From Crossiella equi (GTDB lineage: Bacteria > Actinomycetota > Actinomycetes > Mycobacteriales > Pseudonocardiaceae): a stretch of DNA of 64,000 nucleotides. The position numbers were made by a program, and so were the translations under genes. The DNA is taken from assembly GCF_017876755.1 (NCBI RefSeq), contig NZ_JAGIOO010000001.1, forward strand, positions 7,239,786-7,303,785, written 5' to 3'. This document shows positions 8,372 through 16,872 of this stretch, piece after piece; position 1 is the first letter of the stretch, and each line of letters starts with the position of its first letter. The notes beneath the pieces were generated by a model, which had not been told where the DNA came from, searched no databases, and worked only from the letters and a program-made list of their open reading frames with translations.

Positions 8372-8640
8372 GCGTCGGCTTCAGTGGCGCGTACCGCCAG
8401 GTTCACGGCGTCGAGTCGATCTGTGACGTGCGCACCGAGCCCGGAATCCGGACCGCGCCGGACCTGGTCTGGGTCGCTGACCTCACCGACGTCTCGACGT
8501 GGGCGGGATGGGCCTATATGGCGTGTTCGACGCCTGCTCCCGAGCGATCGTCGGCTGGACTACCTGGCCCCGGCCGCCTACTACTCTCAACACCCGCCAC
8601 GCCGACCGGCACTGGCGCAAAACCGAAGCCGGTCTCAAAT
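8350..8640 (+). pseudogene. IS3-type OrfB transposase remnant
   Basis: Fragments of an integrase-type DDE catalytic domain. VWVADLTDVSTWAGWAYMA (around 8470-8520) holds the first catalytic Asp region. After a frame change near 8520, GVFDACSRAIVGWTT continues the domain. The region that should contain the second Asp and the Glu is missing, and the right terminal repeat follows soon after. The element has lost the end of its transposase. Confidence 0.75.
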
Positions 8641-8727
8641 CCGTGACGGTTCATCCTCCGGTAGCGAGCCACTGGTGTCCTGGAAGAGCCTGACCTGTCG
8701 AGTGGCATCGGCGAGCATCCCCCGTAC

Positions 8728-9153
8728 TCAGCGAGGCTGAGGTGGATTCGGGTCGTCGACCTTGATGCCGCGCTCGGTGCCTGTCAACACGACGTCATCG
8801 GAGAAGTGGCCTTCGCCCAGGTGCCGGGCGCCGGTGCCCTTCACCTGGACGACACTGCTGGCTTTGAGGAAGACCAGGATGTTGCCCTCGGTGTCGTAGC
8901 CGTAGGAGGAGTCAGGCAGTGTGGTGCCGACTTCGCGGGCCACCCATTCCTCGGTGTGCGGGCCGATGATCACATGCACGGAGGTCCAGTCGCCGGGGAC
9001 GAGGTCCTTGAACGGCTTGCTCTGCCGCTCGGCACGCAGCGCCTCCAGCTTAGTGCCCAGCTCGTAGTCGTAGTGCATGCCAGGCCCCTCCTTCGAGGAC
9101 CCGCACCCGGTGAACAGGGCGAGCGCGGCGAGCAGGAGAGCGATGAACCTCAC
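8728..9153 (-). CDS. Small secreted lipoprotein, unknown function
   Basis: 141 residues. A signal peptide, MRFIALLLAALALFTGC, has a lipobox (LFTGC, lipidated Cys17), then GSSKEGPGM. The mature part is short and polar, with TSVHVIIGPHTEEWVAREVG and a C-terminal GTERGIKVDDPNPPQPR. No family recognised. GTG start 9 nt after the stop of the truncated DUF6973 gene, so the two were an operon. A lipoprotein next to a domain often seen at the C-terminus of exported proteins could be an immunity or partner protein, but nothing here proves this. It lies inside the tRNA-bounded segment, so it was probably acquired. Confidence 0.65.
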   Translation of the reverse strand: MRFIALLLAALALFTGCGSSKEGPGMHYDYELGTKLEALRAERQSKPFKDLVPGDWTSVHVIIGPHTEEWVAREVGTTLPDSSYGYDTEGNILVFLKASSVVQVKGTGARHLGEGHFSDDVVLTGTERGIKVDDPNPPQPR

Positions 9154-9162
9154 GGGTATTCC

Positions 9163-9592
9163 TCAGCAGTCGGTGTCCGGCACCGCGCCGGGCGGACCGG
9201 GACGGACATGCCCGTCCCGGTCTGGGTTGGTGGTGGGCCATTCGTTGCCCGGCCCGGTGGCACCGGTCTGCCCGGGTTCGATCTGGTTGCCGCGTTCCAG
9301 GCGGTCGTCCTTGCCGATGATGACCATCTCGCCGTTGCGCACGGCCTGTTCGACCAGCCGGGCCATCTCGTCTGGGCTGGCGTTCGGGTTCCGCACGGCG
9401 ATGCGCCTGCCGACCTCGTGGTTGTGCATGTCCATTGCCACCGGTGTCGCGTGGCTCTTCGGGCCGCGCTCATGGACGGTGGCGAACTCCGCCGCCCACT
9501 CCGGGCCGAAGCGCTGAGTCAGGCGCGCGTTCCACAGTGCGTGCCGGAAGGCGTCGGTGTGCCCGCCGGTGCGGCTCTTGCCGTCGAAGACA
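9163..9592 (-). pseudogene. 5'-truncated DUF6973-domain gene
   Basis: The frame encodes TDAFRHALWNARLTQRFGPEWAAEFATVHERG and MDMHNHEVGRRIA, the conserved His/Asn-rich pattern of DUF6973, often the C-terminal domain of larger secreted or toxin-like proteins. The frame stays open upstream to 9741, but that part reads antisense through the duplicated tRNA segment at 9593-9649, so it cannot be the native N-terminus. The gene was cut at the repeat junction. The conserved domain looks complete; the upstream part and the start are lost. It overlaps no other gene and is followed by the lipoprotein gene. Confidence 0.7.
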
Positions 9593-9649
9593 CTTGACAC
9601 GGTAGGGGTCACTGATTCGATCCTAGTATCGTCCACCAGAAATACGCAG
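9593..9649. repeat. Direct repeat copy 2 (partial tRNA-Val), attachment-site scar
   Basis: 54 of 57 bases match 7957-8013. It contains the 3' half of the tRNA-Val with CCA but no 5' half, so it cannot make a tRNA. The distance between copies is 1636 bp. A worn version of the tRNA terminator follows at about 9653-9683. Confidence 0.75.
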
Positions 9650-10138
9650 TTCAGAGGCCCGTCGACGTCGCATCGGCGGGTCTTTCCGATTGTCAGCTGA
9701 CTATCCGGGTGGATCACCTCGTCAGGCCGCTCGGTCCGCATCGGCTCCGTTCGTGCGGGCTGACCGGGCCACGATGTGGCTCCTCCCCGGAAACACCAGA
9801 GAAGGCCACGGCCAATTGCGAGGCCACTTCATGGGATCGCCTGGGAGGTGCCAGCAGGGGTTCCGGTCAGCGGGTGAACGCCGCCTGGTCCCACGGCATG
9901 GAGAACCGCGAGTGGGGGGCTCGCCGGAACGCGGTGGGCAGCGCGTCGACCCGGATTCTCCGCCACTCGCGCACTCGCGGTTCTCCCTCTCGGACTGGCC
10001 TGTGACTGTTCGGCACAGCATCGCCGTCGCGGCCGCGCGGTGGCCAGTGTGAGCCGCGTCCGGTCCGGGTTCGTGCTGCTCAGCGGGCAAGTACCGGTTC
10101 CCGGACCGGGAGGGCGGGGGCGGCGGTAGGGTCTGCGG
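9650..10138. other. Intergenic region with a 15-bp inverted repeat
   Basis: About 490 bp without a gene. It contains GGAGAACCGCGAGTG at 9900-9914 and its exact reverse complement at 9972-9986, with 57 bp between. The remainder leads to the start of the WD40 gene, with no clear promoter motif. Confidence 0.5.
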
Positions 10139-13100
10139 GTGGACCGGGGTGGGGGAGCGCGGCAGGAATTCGCGGAACGGTTCTCCCTGTTGTACGCCGA
10201 GGCGGGTGATCCGCCTTTGAAACGCGTGACGGATTCCGTGGCCCGGGCGCAGGCGGTGGATCCGCGCGGTCGTCCGATCCGGGTCAGTGGACAGCGGATC
10301 AGTGACTGGCGGCGTGGGCGGAATGTGCCCGCCGCCTGGCCGCCGTTCGCGGCCGTGCTCGAGGTGTTGGTCGGTGAGGCCCGGAAACGGCGTCCGGCGC
10401 CGAAGGTCGGCGGGCTCTACGACCGGGCGCACTGGCACGGGCTGTGGCAGGCCGCGTGTGCCGCACCGGCCGCCGTAGCCGGGCCCGTGCCCGCACCGGT
10501 CGAGGCCGCCGCGAACGTCTGCCCCTACCCGGGGCTGTCCGAGTTCGACGAGAGCACCGCCGAGTGGTTCTTCGGCCGCGAGCGGGCCGTCCAGGACCTG
10601 ATCCGCCTGGTCGGGGGCGCGGACGGGCTGGTGGTCCTGGTCGGCGCGTCCGGGGCGGGCAAGTCCTCGCTGCTCAAGGCCGGGCTGGTGCCCGCCGTCC
10701 GCCGGGGCGCGCTGCCCTTCACCGAGGTCGTGGTGCTGGCCCCCGGCGCCGACCCGGTGAAGGAGCTCGGGCGGGTGCTGCCCGGCCTGGAGTGGCTGTG
10801 CCGGGTGGACGGGGAGGAGTCCGGGGCCGACGTGCGCCGCGCCGTCGCCGCGCACGCCGACGGACCGGTGCTCGTGGTGGTCGACCAGTTCGAGGAGGCC
10901 TTCACGCTCTGCACCGACCCCGAGCAGCGGCTGCGCTTCCTGCGCGCCCTGGTCGCCGCCGCGTCGTCCACTCCGGACGGACCCGCCCCCGCCGTCGTGG
11001 TGTGCGGGTTGCGCGCGGACTTCTACGGCGCCTGCCTGGACCACCCGGAGCTGGTCGCGGCCTTGCAGGAGCGGCAGATGGTGCTCGGCCCGATGAACCT
11101 CAGGGAGCTGGAGAACGCGGTCGCCGCCCCGGCCAGGGCGGTCGGCCTGCAACTGGAACCCGGCCTGGTGGACCGGCTGATGGCCGACCTGGGCGTGCGC
11201 CCCCGCCACGCCCGTGCCCCCGGCCAGGGCCCCTACGACGCGGGCGCGCTGCCGCTGCTCTCCCACGCCCTGCGCGCCACCTGGCAGCGCCGCCAGCAGG
11301 GCCGCCTGGTGCTCGCGGGCTACCACGCGGCGGGCGGCATCCACGGCTCGGTCGCGGCCACCGCCGAACGCGTCTGGGCCGACCTGGCCGAACCGGCCCG
11401 GGCCACCGCGCGGGTCCTGCTGCTGCGCCTGGTCCGGGTGGCCGCCGACAGCCAGGACACCCGCCGCCGGGTGGCCCGCACCGAGCTGCTGGACCGCCCG
11501 GCCGCGCCCGCGGTGCTGGAGGCGCTGGTGCACGCGCGCCTGGTCACCGCGCACGCCGACACCGTCGAGCTCACACACGAGGCGCTGCTGTCGGCCTGGC
11601 CGAGGCTGCGCTCCTTCATCGACGAGGACCGCGCGGCCAACCTGGTGCGCCAGCGCCTGGAGGAGGACGCGCGGGCCTGGGTCGAGGACGACCGCGACGA
11701 CTCCGCCCTGTACCGGGGCGCCCGCCTGGAGAACGCGCGGCAGCGCACGTCCCCGGACTGGCCGGGCACGCTCAGCGACCGGGCGCGGGAGTTCCTGGCC
11801 GCCTCCGCCCGCCACCACCGCCGCAGCCTGTGGGCCAGGCGCGCGGTGGCCCTAGCCGCGGTGGTGTGCGCGGTGGTCGCCTCGGTCGTCGCGGTCGTGG
11901 TGGTCGACCAGCGCGACGACGCCCGGTCCCGGCAGCTGGTGGCCGAGGCCGACGGGCTGCGCCAGACCGACCCGTCCCTGGCCGCGCTGCTCACCCTGCG
12001 CGCCCGCCAGCTCCGCCCGGACGACCTGACCGTCCACACGCGACTCCTGGGCACCCAGCACACCCCGCTGGCCACCTCGCTCACCGGGCACGCCGGTGCG
12101 GTGTACGCGGTCGCGCTCGGCACCGGCTCCACCCTGGCCACCGCGGGCTACGACCGCACGGTGCGGCTGTGGGACGTGCACGACCGCGCCCACCCGGTGC
12201 CCGCGCCCCCGCTGACCGGGCACGGCGGTGCGGTGCGCGCGATCGGGTTCCGCCCGGACGAGAAGCTCCTGGCCAGCGGCGGCGACGACGGCACCGTGCG
12301 GCTGTGGGACACCGCCGACGCGGCCCGTCCCAAGCCCCTGGGCGGCCCGCTGACCGGACACACCGGGACCGTGCGCGCGCTGACCTTCAGCCCGGACGGC
12401 CAAGTGCTGGCCACCGCCGGGGACGACCGGACCGCGCGCCTGTGGGACGTGCGGGACCCCGCGCACCCCAGGCAGGTCGGACAGCTGGCCACGCACGCCG
12501 GTGGCATCCGGGCCCTGTCCTTCGGCCGCGACCGCGTCCTGGCCACCGCCAGCGAGGACAAGACCGCGCACCTGCACGACCTCACCGACCCCGCCAACCC
12601 GGTGCGCCTGGGCGGCGCGCTGACCGGGCACACCGGCGCGCTGTGGTCGGTGCGGTTCAGCCCGGACGGCGCGACCCTGGCCACCGGCGGCTACGACAAG
12701 ACGATCCGCCTCTGGCGGGTGGCCGACCCCCGCGCCCCGCTGCCCCTGGGCACCCCGCTGACCGGGCACACCGGAGCCGTGGGCACGCTCGCCTTCAGCG
12801 CCGACGGCGAGGTCCTGGCCAGCGGCGGCTACGACAAGGTCATCCAGCTGTGGGACACCCGCGACCCGGCGCGCACCACCGCGATCGGCGGGCCGATGAC
12901 CGGGCTGAGCAGCGTGGTCTACTCGGTGGCCTTCAGCGCCACCGGGCGCAGCATCGCCGCGGGCAGCGAGGACGGCGTCAGCCGCCTGTGGACCAAGTCG
13001 CCCGGCCTGTTGCAGGGGCACACCGCGAGCGTGCTGTCCACCGCGTTCCGGCCCCAGGGCGGGGTGCTGGCCACCGCCAGCGAGGACAAGACCGTGCGCC

Positions 13101-14047
13101 TGTGGGACGTGCGCGACCTGGACCTGCCACAGCCCCTGGGCCGACCGCTGTCCGCGCACACCGAGACCGTGTGGACAACGCGGTTCAGCCCGGACGGCAC
13201 CCGCCTGGCCACCGCCGGGGACGACCGCGTGGCACGCCTGTGGGACGTGCGCGACCCGGCGCACCCGGTCCCGCTGGGCGTGGTCACCGGGCACACCGCG
13301 GCGGTGCGCGCGGTCGCGTTCAGCCCCGACGGCCGCACCCTGGCCACCGCGGGCGCGGACCGGACCGTGCGGCTGTGGGACATCACCGACCCGGTCAAGC
13401 CGGTGCCGCTGGCGCAACCGCTGACCGGGCACACCGACATCGTGTGGTCAGTGGGCTTCACCCCGGACGGCCGCACGCTCGCCTCGGCCGGGGACCGGAC
13501 CGTGCGGCTCTGGGACGTCACCGACCCGCGCCACCCGGCCCCGGCCGCCCCGCCGCTGGGTGAGCACACCGGTGCCGTCTGGTCGATGGCCATCCACCCG
13601 AAGGGCGGCCTGCTGGCCTCGGCGAGCAGCGACAAGACCGTGCGGCTGTGGGACATCAGCGACCCGCGCGCCCCGGTCCGCGTCGGCGCCCCGCTGACCG
13701 GGCACGGCGACACCGTGTGGTCGGTGGCCTTCGACCCCGCGGGCGGCCGCCTGCTCTCCGGCGGCTACGACCGGCAGCTGCGCCTGTGGGACGTGGCCGA
13801 CCCCCGGTCCCCGCACCCGGTCGGCCAGGGCATCACCGGGCACGCGGACACGGTGTGGTCGGTGGCCTTCGCCCCGGACGGACAGCACGTGGCCAGCGGC
13901 GGCAACGACAAGACCGCCCGCGTGTGGAACCTGTCCGAACCCGAGGTGGCCCGCGCGGTGTGCGCGAGCACCCACGGCACGCTCACCGAAGCGCAGTGGC
14001 GGGTGCACGTGCCCGAGGTGCCCTACGCGGACCCGTGCGCGCCCTGA
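10139..14047 (+). CDS. STAND ATPase with HTH-like N-terminus, one TM and 14 WD40 repeats
   Basis: 1302 residues. Residues 1-110 are a helix-turn-helix-like module (RISDWRRGRNVPAAWPPF) common at the front of actinobacterial STAND proteins. Residues 129-540 are an nSTAND1 ATPase with Walker A GASGAGKSS near 169 and Walker B VLVVVDQFEEAF. A hydrophobic segment near 575 (ALAAVVCAVVASVVAVVVV) would anchor it in the membrane. After it come 14 WD40 repeats, most with GHTxxV...LWDV, enough for two seven-bladed propellers. Such proteins are thought to be signal-dependent scaffolds that oligomerise on nucleotide binding. No protease, kinase or other effector domain is fused. The start is a GTG; the 3' end is 1 bp from the convergent methyltransferase gene. 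Confidence 0.92.
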   Translation: MDRGGGARQEFAERFSLLYAEAGDPPLKRVTDSVARAQAVDPRGRPIRVSGQRISDWRRGRNVPAAWPPFAAVLEVLVGEARKRRPAPKVGGLYDRAHWHGLWQAACAAPAAVAGPVPAPVEAAANVCPYPGLSEFDESTAEWFFGRERAVQDLIRLVGGADGLVVLVGASGAGKSSLLKAGLVPAVRRGALPFTEVVVLAPGADPVKELGRVLPGLEWLCRVDGEESGADVRRAVAAHADGPVLVVVDQFEEAFTLCTDPEQRLRFLRALVAAASSTPDGPAPAVVVCGLRADFYGACLDHPELVAALQERQMVLGPMNLRELENAVAAPARAVGLQLEPGLVDRLMADLGVRPRHARAPGQGPYDAGALPLLSHALRATWQRRQQGRLVLAGYHAAGGIHGSVAATAERVWADLAEPARATARVLLLRLVRVAADSQDTRRRVARTELLDRPAAPAVLEALVHARLVTAHADTVELTHEALLSAWPRLRSFIDEDRAANLVRQRLEEDARAWVEDDRDDSALYRGARLENARQRTSPDWPGTLSDRAREFLAASARHHRRSLWARRAVALAAVVCAVVASVVAVVVVDQRDDARSRQLVAEADGLRQTDPSLAALLTLRARQLRPDDLTVHTRLLGTQHTPLATSLTGHAGAVYAVALGTGSTLATAGYDRTVRLWDVHDRAHPVPAPPLTGHGGAVRAIGFRPDEKLLASGGDDGTVRLWDTADAARPKPLGGPLTGHTGTVRALTFSPDGQVLATAGDDRTARLWDVRDPAHPRQVGQLATHAGGIRALSFGRDRVLATASEDKTAHLHDLTDPANPVRLGGALTGHTGALWSVRFSPDGATLATGGYDKTIRLWRVADPRAPLPLGTPLTGHTGAVGTLAFSADGEVLASGGYDKVIQLWDTRDPARTTAIGGPMTGLSSVVYSVAFSATGRSIAAGSEDGVSRLWTKSPGLLQGHTASVLSTAFRPQGGVLATASEDKTVRLWDVRDLDLPQPLGRPLSAHTETVWTTRFSPDGTRLATAGDDRVARLWDVRDPAHPVPLGVVTGHTAAVRAVAFSPDGRTLATAGADRTVRLWDITDPVKPVPLAQPLTGHTDIVWSVGFTPDGRTLASAGDRTVRLWDVTDPRHPAPAAPPLGEHTGAVWSMAIHPKGGLLASASSDKTVRLWDISDPRAPVRVGAPLTGHGDTVWSVAFDPAGGRLLSGGYDRQLRLWDVADPRSPHPVGQGITGHADTVWSVAFAPDGQHVASGGNDKTARVWNLSEPEVARAVCASTHGTLTEAQWRVHVPEVPYADPCAP

Positions 14048-14048
14048 C

Positions 14049-15170
14049 CTACCTCGGCCCGTAGCGCACCCAGTCCGGGCCGCCGCCCTCCAGGTTCACG
14101 CCCTTCTCGACCACCGCGAGGTTGTGGTGGAAGTGCAGGCCGCGGATCCACGCGTCGGTGGCCTCGGGGCTGCGGTGCCCGGCCAGCACCTCCTCGTGGT
14201 GCAGACCGTCCACAAGGGACTTGAGGAAGCCCAGGCTGGTCCGCGGTGAGGAGAGCTCCTCGCTGGTGCCCTTGAACCGGGGCCAGTAGGAGGTCTGGAG
14301 GTCCTCGATGGCGTACAGGCCGCCGTCGCGCACGTGCGGGAACAGCGTGCGGAAGGTGGTGAGCACGTGGTCGTTCTGGTGGCTGCCGTCGTCGACCACC
14401 AGGTCCAGGGGCCCGGTCGTGGCCACCACGCGCAGCAGCGCCTCGGGATCGGACTGGTCGGCCTGGAGCACGCGGATGCGCTGCTGGGCGTGCGGGGACT
14501 TGTCGTGCACGTCCACGCCGTACACGGTGGCGCGCGGGAAGTAGTGCTTCCACATGCGCAGCGAGGCGCCCCCGGCGTGCGGGTCGGCGAAACCGCCGAT
14601 GCCGATCTCCAGCACGGTCAGCGGCCGGTCCCGCAGCGGTTCCAGGTACCGGGGATAGTGCTCGGTGTAGTAGTGGATGCCCCACTTGTCCGACTCGTAC
14701 CGGCTGGCCAGCTCGGACAGCGTGGCCTGGTCGCGGTGGTCCAGCGCGGCCAGCAGCCGCCGCGTGGCACCGAACCAGCCCGGCGGGCGACGGAAGGAGG
14801 AGATGTCGCCGTGCTCGCGCAGCTCCACCCGGCGGGTGGCGCCGGTGGCCGCGCCGCGCGGGCCGAACAGCTGCCGCAGCACCTCGCCCAGGTCCTGGTG
14901 CACGGTCGCGTCCGGGCTCGCCGTCCGCCCGGGGACGTGCGTGGCCCCGGCGGTGGTGATGGTCACGACGTGCTCGGCCACCTCGCCGCGGTGGGACAGC
15001 CGCAGCTGGACCTCGGTCTTGCCGTCCAGCCGGGGCGGGTCGAGGCGGTAGGCGATCTCGTGCACCGCGGCCTCCGCGCAGGCGGCCACACCGAGCTCGG
15101 TGACCACCTCGGCGAGGTCGTCGGGACGGCCGCCCGCGGCGGTGATGAGTGCGTTCACGGTGTCGTGCAT
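14049..15170 (-). CDS. MycE-type SAM-dependent O-methyltransferase
   Basis: 373 residues from ATG 15170, chosen over the upstream in-frame start because it sits 10 nt after the sigma-factor stop. The N-terminal 150 residues look like the MycE auxiliary domain. The catalytic domain follows with YESDKWG, YYTEHYPRYLEPL, SAM-site LEIGIGGFADPHAGG, SLRMWKHYFP, VVDDGSHQNDHV and AIEDLQTSYWPRFKG. These are hallmarks of MycE-like, metal-dependent sugar O-methyltransferases that act on macrolide deoxysugars and related substrates. No sugar or polyketide genes are adjacent, so the substrate is open. Its place behind the sigma factor suggests co-transcription. Confidence 0.85.
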   Translation of the reverse strand: MHDTVNALITAAGGRPDDLAEVVTELGVAACAEAAVHEIAYRLDPPRLDGKTEVQLRLSHRGEVAEHVVTITTAGATHVPGRTASPDATVHQDLGEVLRQLFGPRGAATGATRRVELREHGDISSFRRPPGWFGATRRLLAALDHRDQATLSELASRYESDKWGIHYYTEHYPRYLEPLRDRPLTVLEIGIGGFADPHAGGASLRMWKHYFPRATVYGVDVHDKSPHAQQRIRVLQADQSDPEALLRVVATTGPLDLVVDDGSHQNDHVLTTFRTLFPHVRDGGLYAIEDLQTSYWPRFKGTSEELSSPRTSLGFLKSLVDGLHHEEVLAGHRSPEATDAWIRGLHFHHNLAVVEKGVNLEGGGPDWVRYGPR

Positions 15171-15180
15171 CGCGCTCAGC

Positions 15181-16416
15181 CTACTGGCGGTGGAGTTTCC
15201 GCTCCAGGAAAGCACGTTCGGGGCCGGTGCCCGCCACGGCCAGCGCCGCGCGGTACCAGTGCGCGGCCTCCTCGTCGCGGCCCAGGCGTTCCAGCAGGTC
15301 CGCGCGGGCGGTGAGGTAGGGGTGGTAGGTGTGCAGCCGGGTGTGCTCGTGCAGCTGTTCCAACAGCACCAGGCCCGCCTCGGCGCCGTCGCGCATGGCG
15401 ATCGCGGCGGCCCGGTTCACCGCCACCACCGGTGAGGGCAGCAGGAGCAGCAGCACGTCGTAGAGCGCGACGACCTGCGGCCAGTCGGTGCCCGCCACGT
15501 CGGGCGCCTCGGCGTGCACGGCCGCGATCGCCGCCTGCACCCCGTACGGTCCGGGCGGGCCGCCGGTCAGCGCCACCTCGGTCAGCGCACCGCCCTCGGC
15601 GATCAGGTCGCGGTCCCAGCGCGTGCGGTCCTGGTCGGCGAGCAGCAGCAGCTCACCGCCTGCGGACAGCCGGGTGGCGCGCCGGGCGTGCACGAGCAGC
15701 ATCAGCGCGAGCAGCCCGGCCACCTCGCGTTCCCGGGGCAGCAGGCGGCGCAGGATCCGGGCCAGCCGGATCGCCTCCTCGGCCAGGTCCAGGCGCTGCT
15801 GCTCCGGGCCGCTGCTGGCCGACCAGCCCTCGGTGAAGACCGAGTACAGCACCTGGAGCACACCCGGCAGCCGCTCGGGCAGCTCGTGCTCCTCGGGCAC
15901 GCGGAACGGGATGCGGTGGCCGCGGATCTTGTTCTTGGCCCGGGCGATCCGCTTGGCCATGGTCGCGGCGGGCACCAGGTAGGCGCGCGCCACCTCGGGC
16001 GTGGTGAGCCCGGCCAGGCAGCGCAGGGTCAGCGCGCCCCGGTCCTGTTCGGCCAGCGCGGGGTGCGCGCAGGTGAAGAACAGTCGCAGCCGCTCGTCCG
16101 GCAGGGTCGCACCCGGTTCGGGCAGCGTCACCGGGTCCGCGCGGTCGGCCTCCACCTGGAGCACCGCGATGCGCTGGGCCAGGGCCTGGTTCCGGCGCAG
16201 CCGGTCCACCGCCTTGCGACGCGCGGTGGTCATCAGCCAGGCGCCCGGGTTGGGCGGCACGCCGTCCACCGGCCAGTGCGCCAGGGCCTCCTCGACCGCG
16301 TCCGAGGTGACCTCCTCGGCCAGGTCGAGGTCGCCGAAGCGGCGGAGGAGGGCCGCGAGCAGCCTGCCGCGCTCCTCCCGGAACACGGCCGCGACGACCA
16401 GGTCCTCGCCCGCCAC
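15181..16416 (-). CDS. ECF42-type RNA polymerase sigma factor with C-terminal TPR extension
   Basis: 411 residues. Sigma-2 region: FREERGRLLAALLRRFGDLDLAEEV. Sigma-4 region: LTLRCLAGLTTPEVARAYLVPAATMAKRIARAKNKI. A long C-terminal DUF6596/TPR-like part follows (VLQVLYSVFTEGWSAS...AVNRAAAIAMRDG). This fits the ECF42 group, which has no anti-sigma factor; the C-terminal extension is thought to control activity, and a DGPF protein is the genetic partner, as here. The start is a GTG 5 nt after the DGPF stop, rather than an earlier in-frame start that would read a Gly/Arg-rich leader. Confidence 0.9.
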   Translation of the reverse strand: MAGEDLVVAAVFREERGRLLAALLRRFGDLDLAEEVTSDAVEEALAHWPVDGVPPNPGAWLMTTARRKAVDRLRRNQALAQRIAVLQVEADRADPVTLPEPGATLPDERLRLFFTCAHPALAEQDRGALTLRCLAGLTTPEVARAYLVPAATMAKRIARAKNKIRGHRIPFRVPEEHELPERLPGVLQVLYSVFTEGWSASSGPEQQRLDLAEEAIRLARILRRLLPREREVAGLLALMLLVHARRATRLSAGGELLLLADQDRTRWDRDLIAEGGALTEVALTGGPPGPYGVQAAIAAVHAEAPDVAGTDWPQVVALYDVLLLLLPSPVVAVNRAAAIAMRDGAEAGLVLLEQLHEHTRLHTYHPYLTARADLLERLGRDEEAAHWYRAALAVAGTGPERAFLERKLHRQ

Positions 16417-16421
16417 GGCGC

Positions 16422-16772
16422 TCAGGCCCCGAAGTCCGCGACGGGCCGCACCACGACCGAGCCGCCGCCGCGCGCCCCCGGGCAGCGGGCCGCCCACTCC
16501 AGCGCCACGTCCAGGTCCGGCACGTCGAGCACGTAGAACCCGCCGAGCACCTCGCGGGCCTCGGTGAACGGGCCGTCGGTGACGCTGGTGCGGCCGTCCT
16601 CGCCGACCCGCACGGTGGTCCCGGTGACCAGGTCGGCCAGGGACTCGCTGGCCACCACGATCCCGGCCTCGGTGACCTGCTTGTCGAAGGCCATCCAGTC
16701 CTCCGGCGCGCAGCCCTCCGCCCCGCCCGCGCCGGTGACCCCGCCCGCGTTGATCAGCAGCATGTACTTCAT
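16422..16772 (-). CDS. YciI/DGPF-domain protein, ECF42 partner
   Basis: 116 residues, MKYMLLINAGG...TVTDGPFTEAREVLGGFYVLDVPDLDVALEWAARCP-type layout with the DGPF signature (TDGPFTE) and the RPVADF end. These small YciI-like proteins have a dimeric alpha/beta fold and are almost always encoded beside ECF42 sigma factors, but their biochemical role is unknown. A strong GAGGAGGA ribosome site precedes the ATG. The sigma-factor GTG follows after 5 nt. Confidence 0.9.
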   Translation of the reverse strand: MKYMLLINAGGVTGAGGAEGCAPEDWMAFDKQVTEAGIVVASESLADLVTGTTVRVGEDGRTSVTDGPFTEAREVLGGFYVLDVPDLDVALEWAARCPGARGGGSVVVRPVADFGA

Positions 16773-16872
16773 CTTGTCCTCCTCGACCGGTTGCCGTCAG
16801 CTACTCCACGAACGGCGACCGGCCAGAAGGACACCCGCCGGAAAAAAATCTTCGCGGCCCGGCGAGTCTCGC

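Larger units (their letters stand above)
8052..8649 (+). mobile_element. Internally deleted IS3-type element
   Basis: Bounded by a perfect 20-bp inverted repeat: CCGTCACGGATTTGAGACCG at 8052-8071 and its reverse complement at 8630-8649. Similarity continues imperfectly inward. Inside are an OrfA-like frame (8102-8371) and a broken OrfB. At about 600 bp it is half the length of a complete IS3-family element, so it is not autonomous. No clear target-site duplication is visible at the outer flanks. Confidence 0.75.

Noticed and set aside
9593-9649. Second tRNA-Val gene
   Set aside because: Only the 3' half is present. Without acceptor 5' strand and D-arm it cannot fold as tRNA.
9722-13432. Long minus-strand and alternative-frame open stretches over the STAND-WD40 gene
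   Set aside because: They mirror the repeat periodicity of the WD40 gene and have no domain or ribosome site.
12070-13950. Tandem DNA repeats in the WD40 gene as a separate repeat feature
   Set aside because: They are the coding repeats of the propeller blades, too divergent to count as a DNA repeat array.
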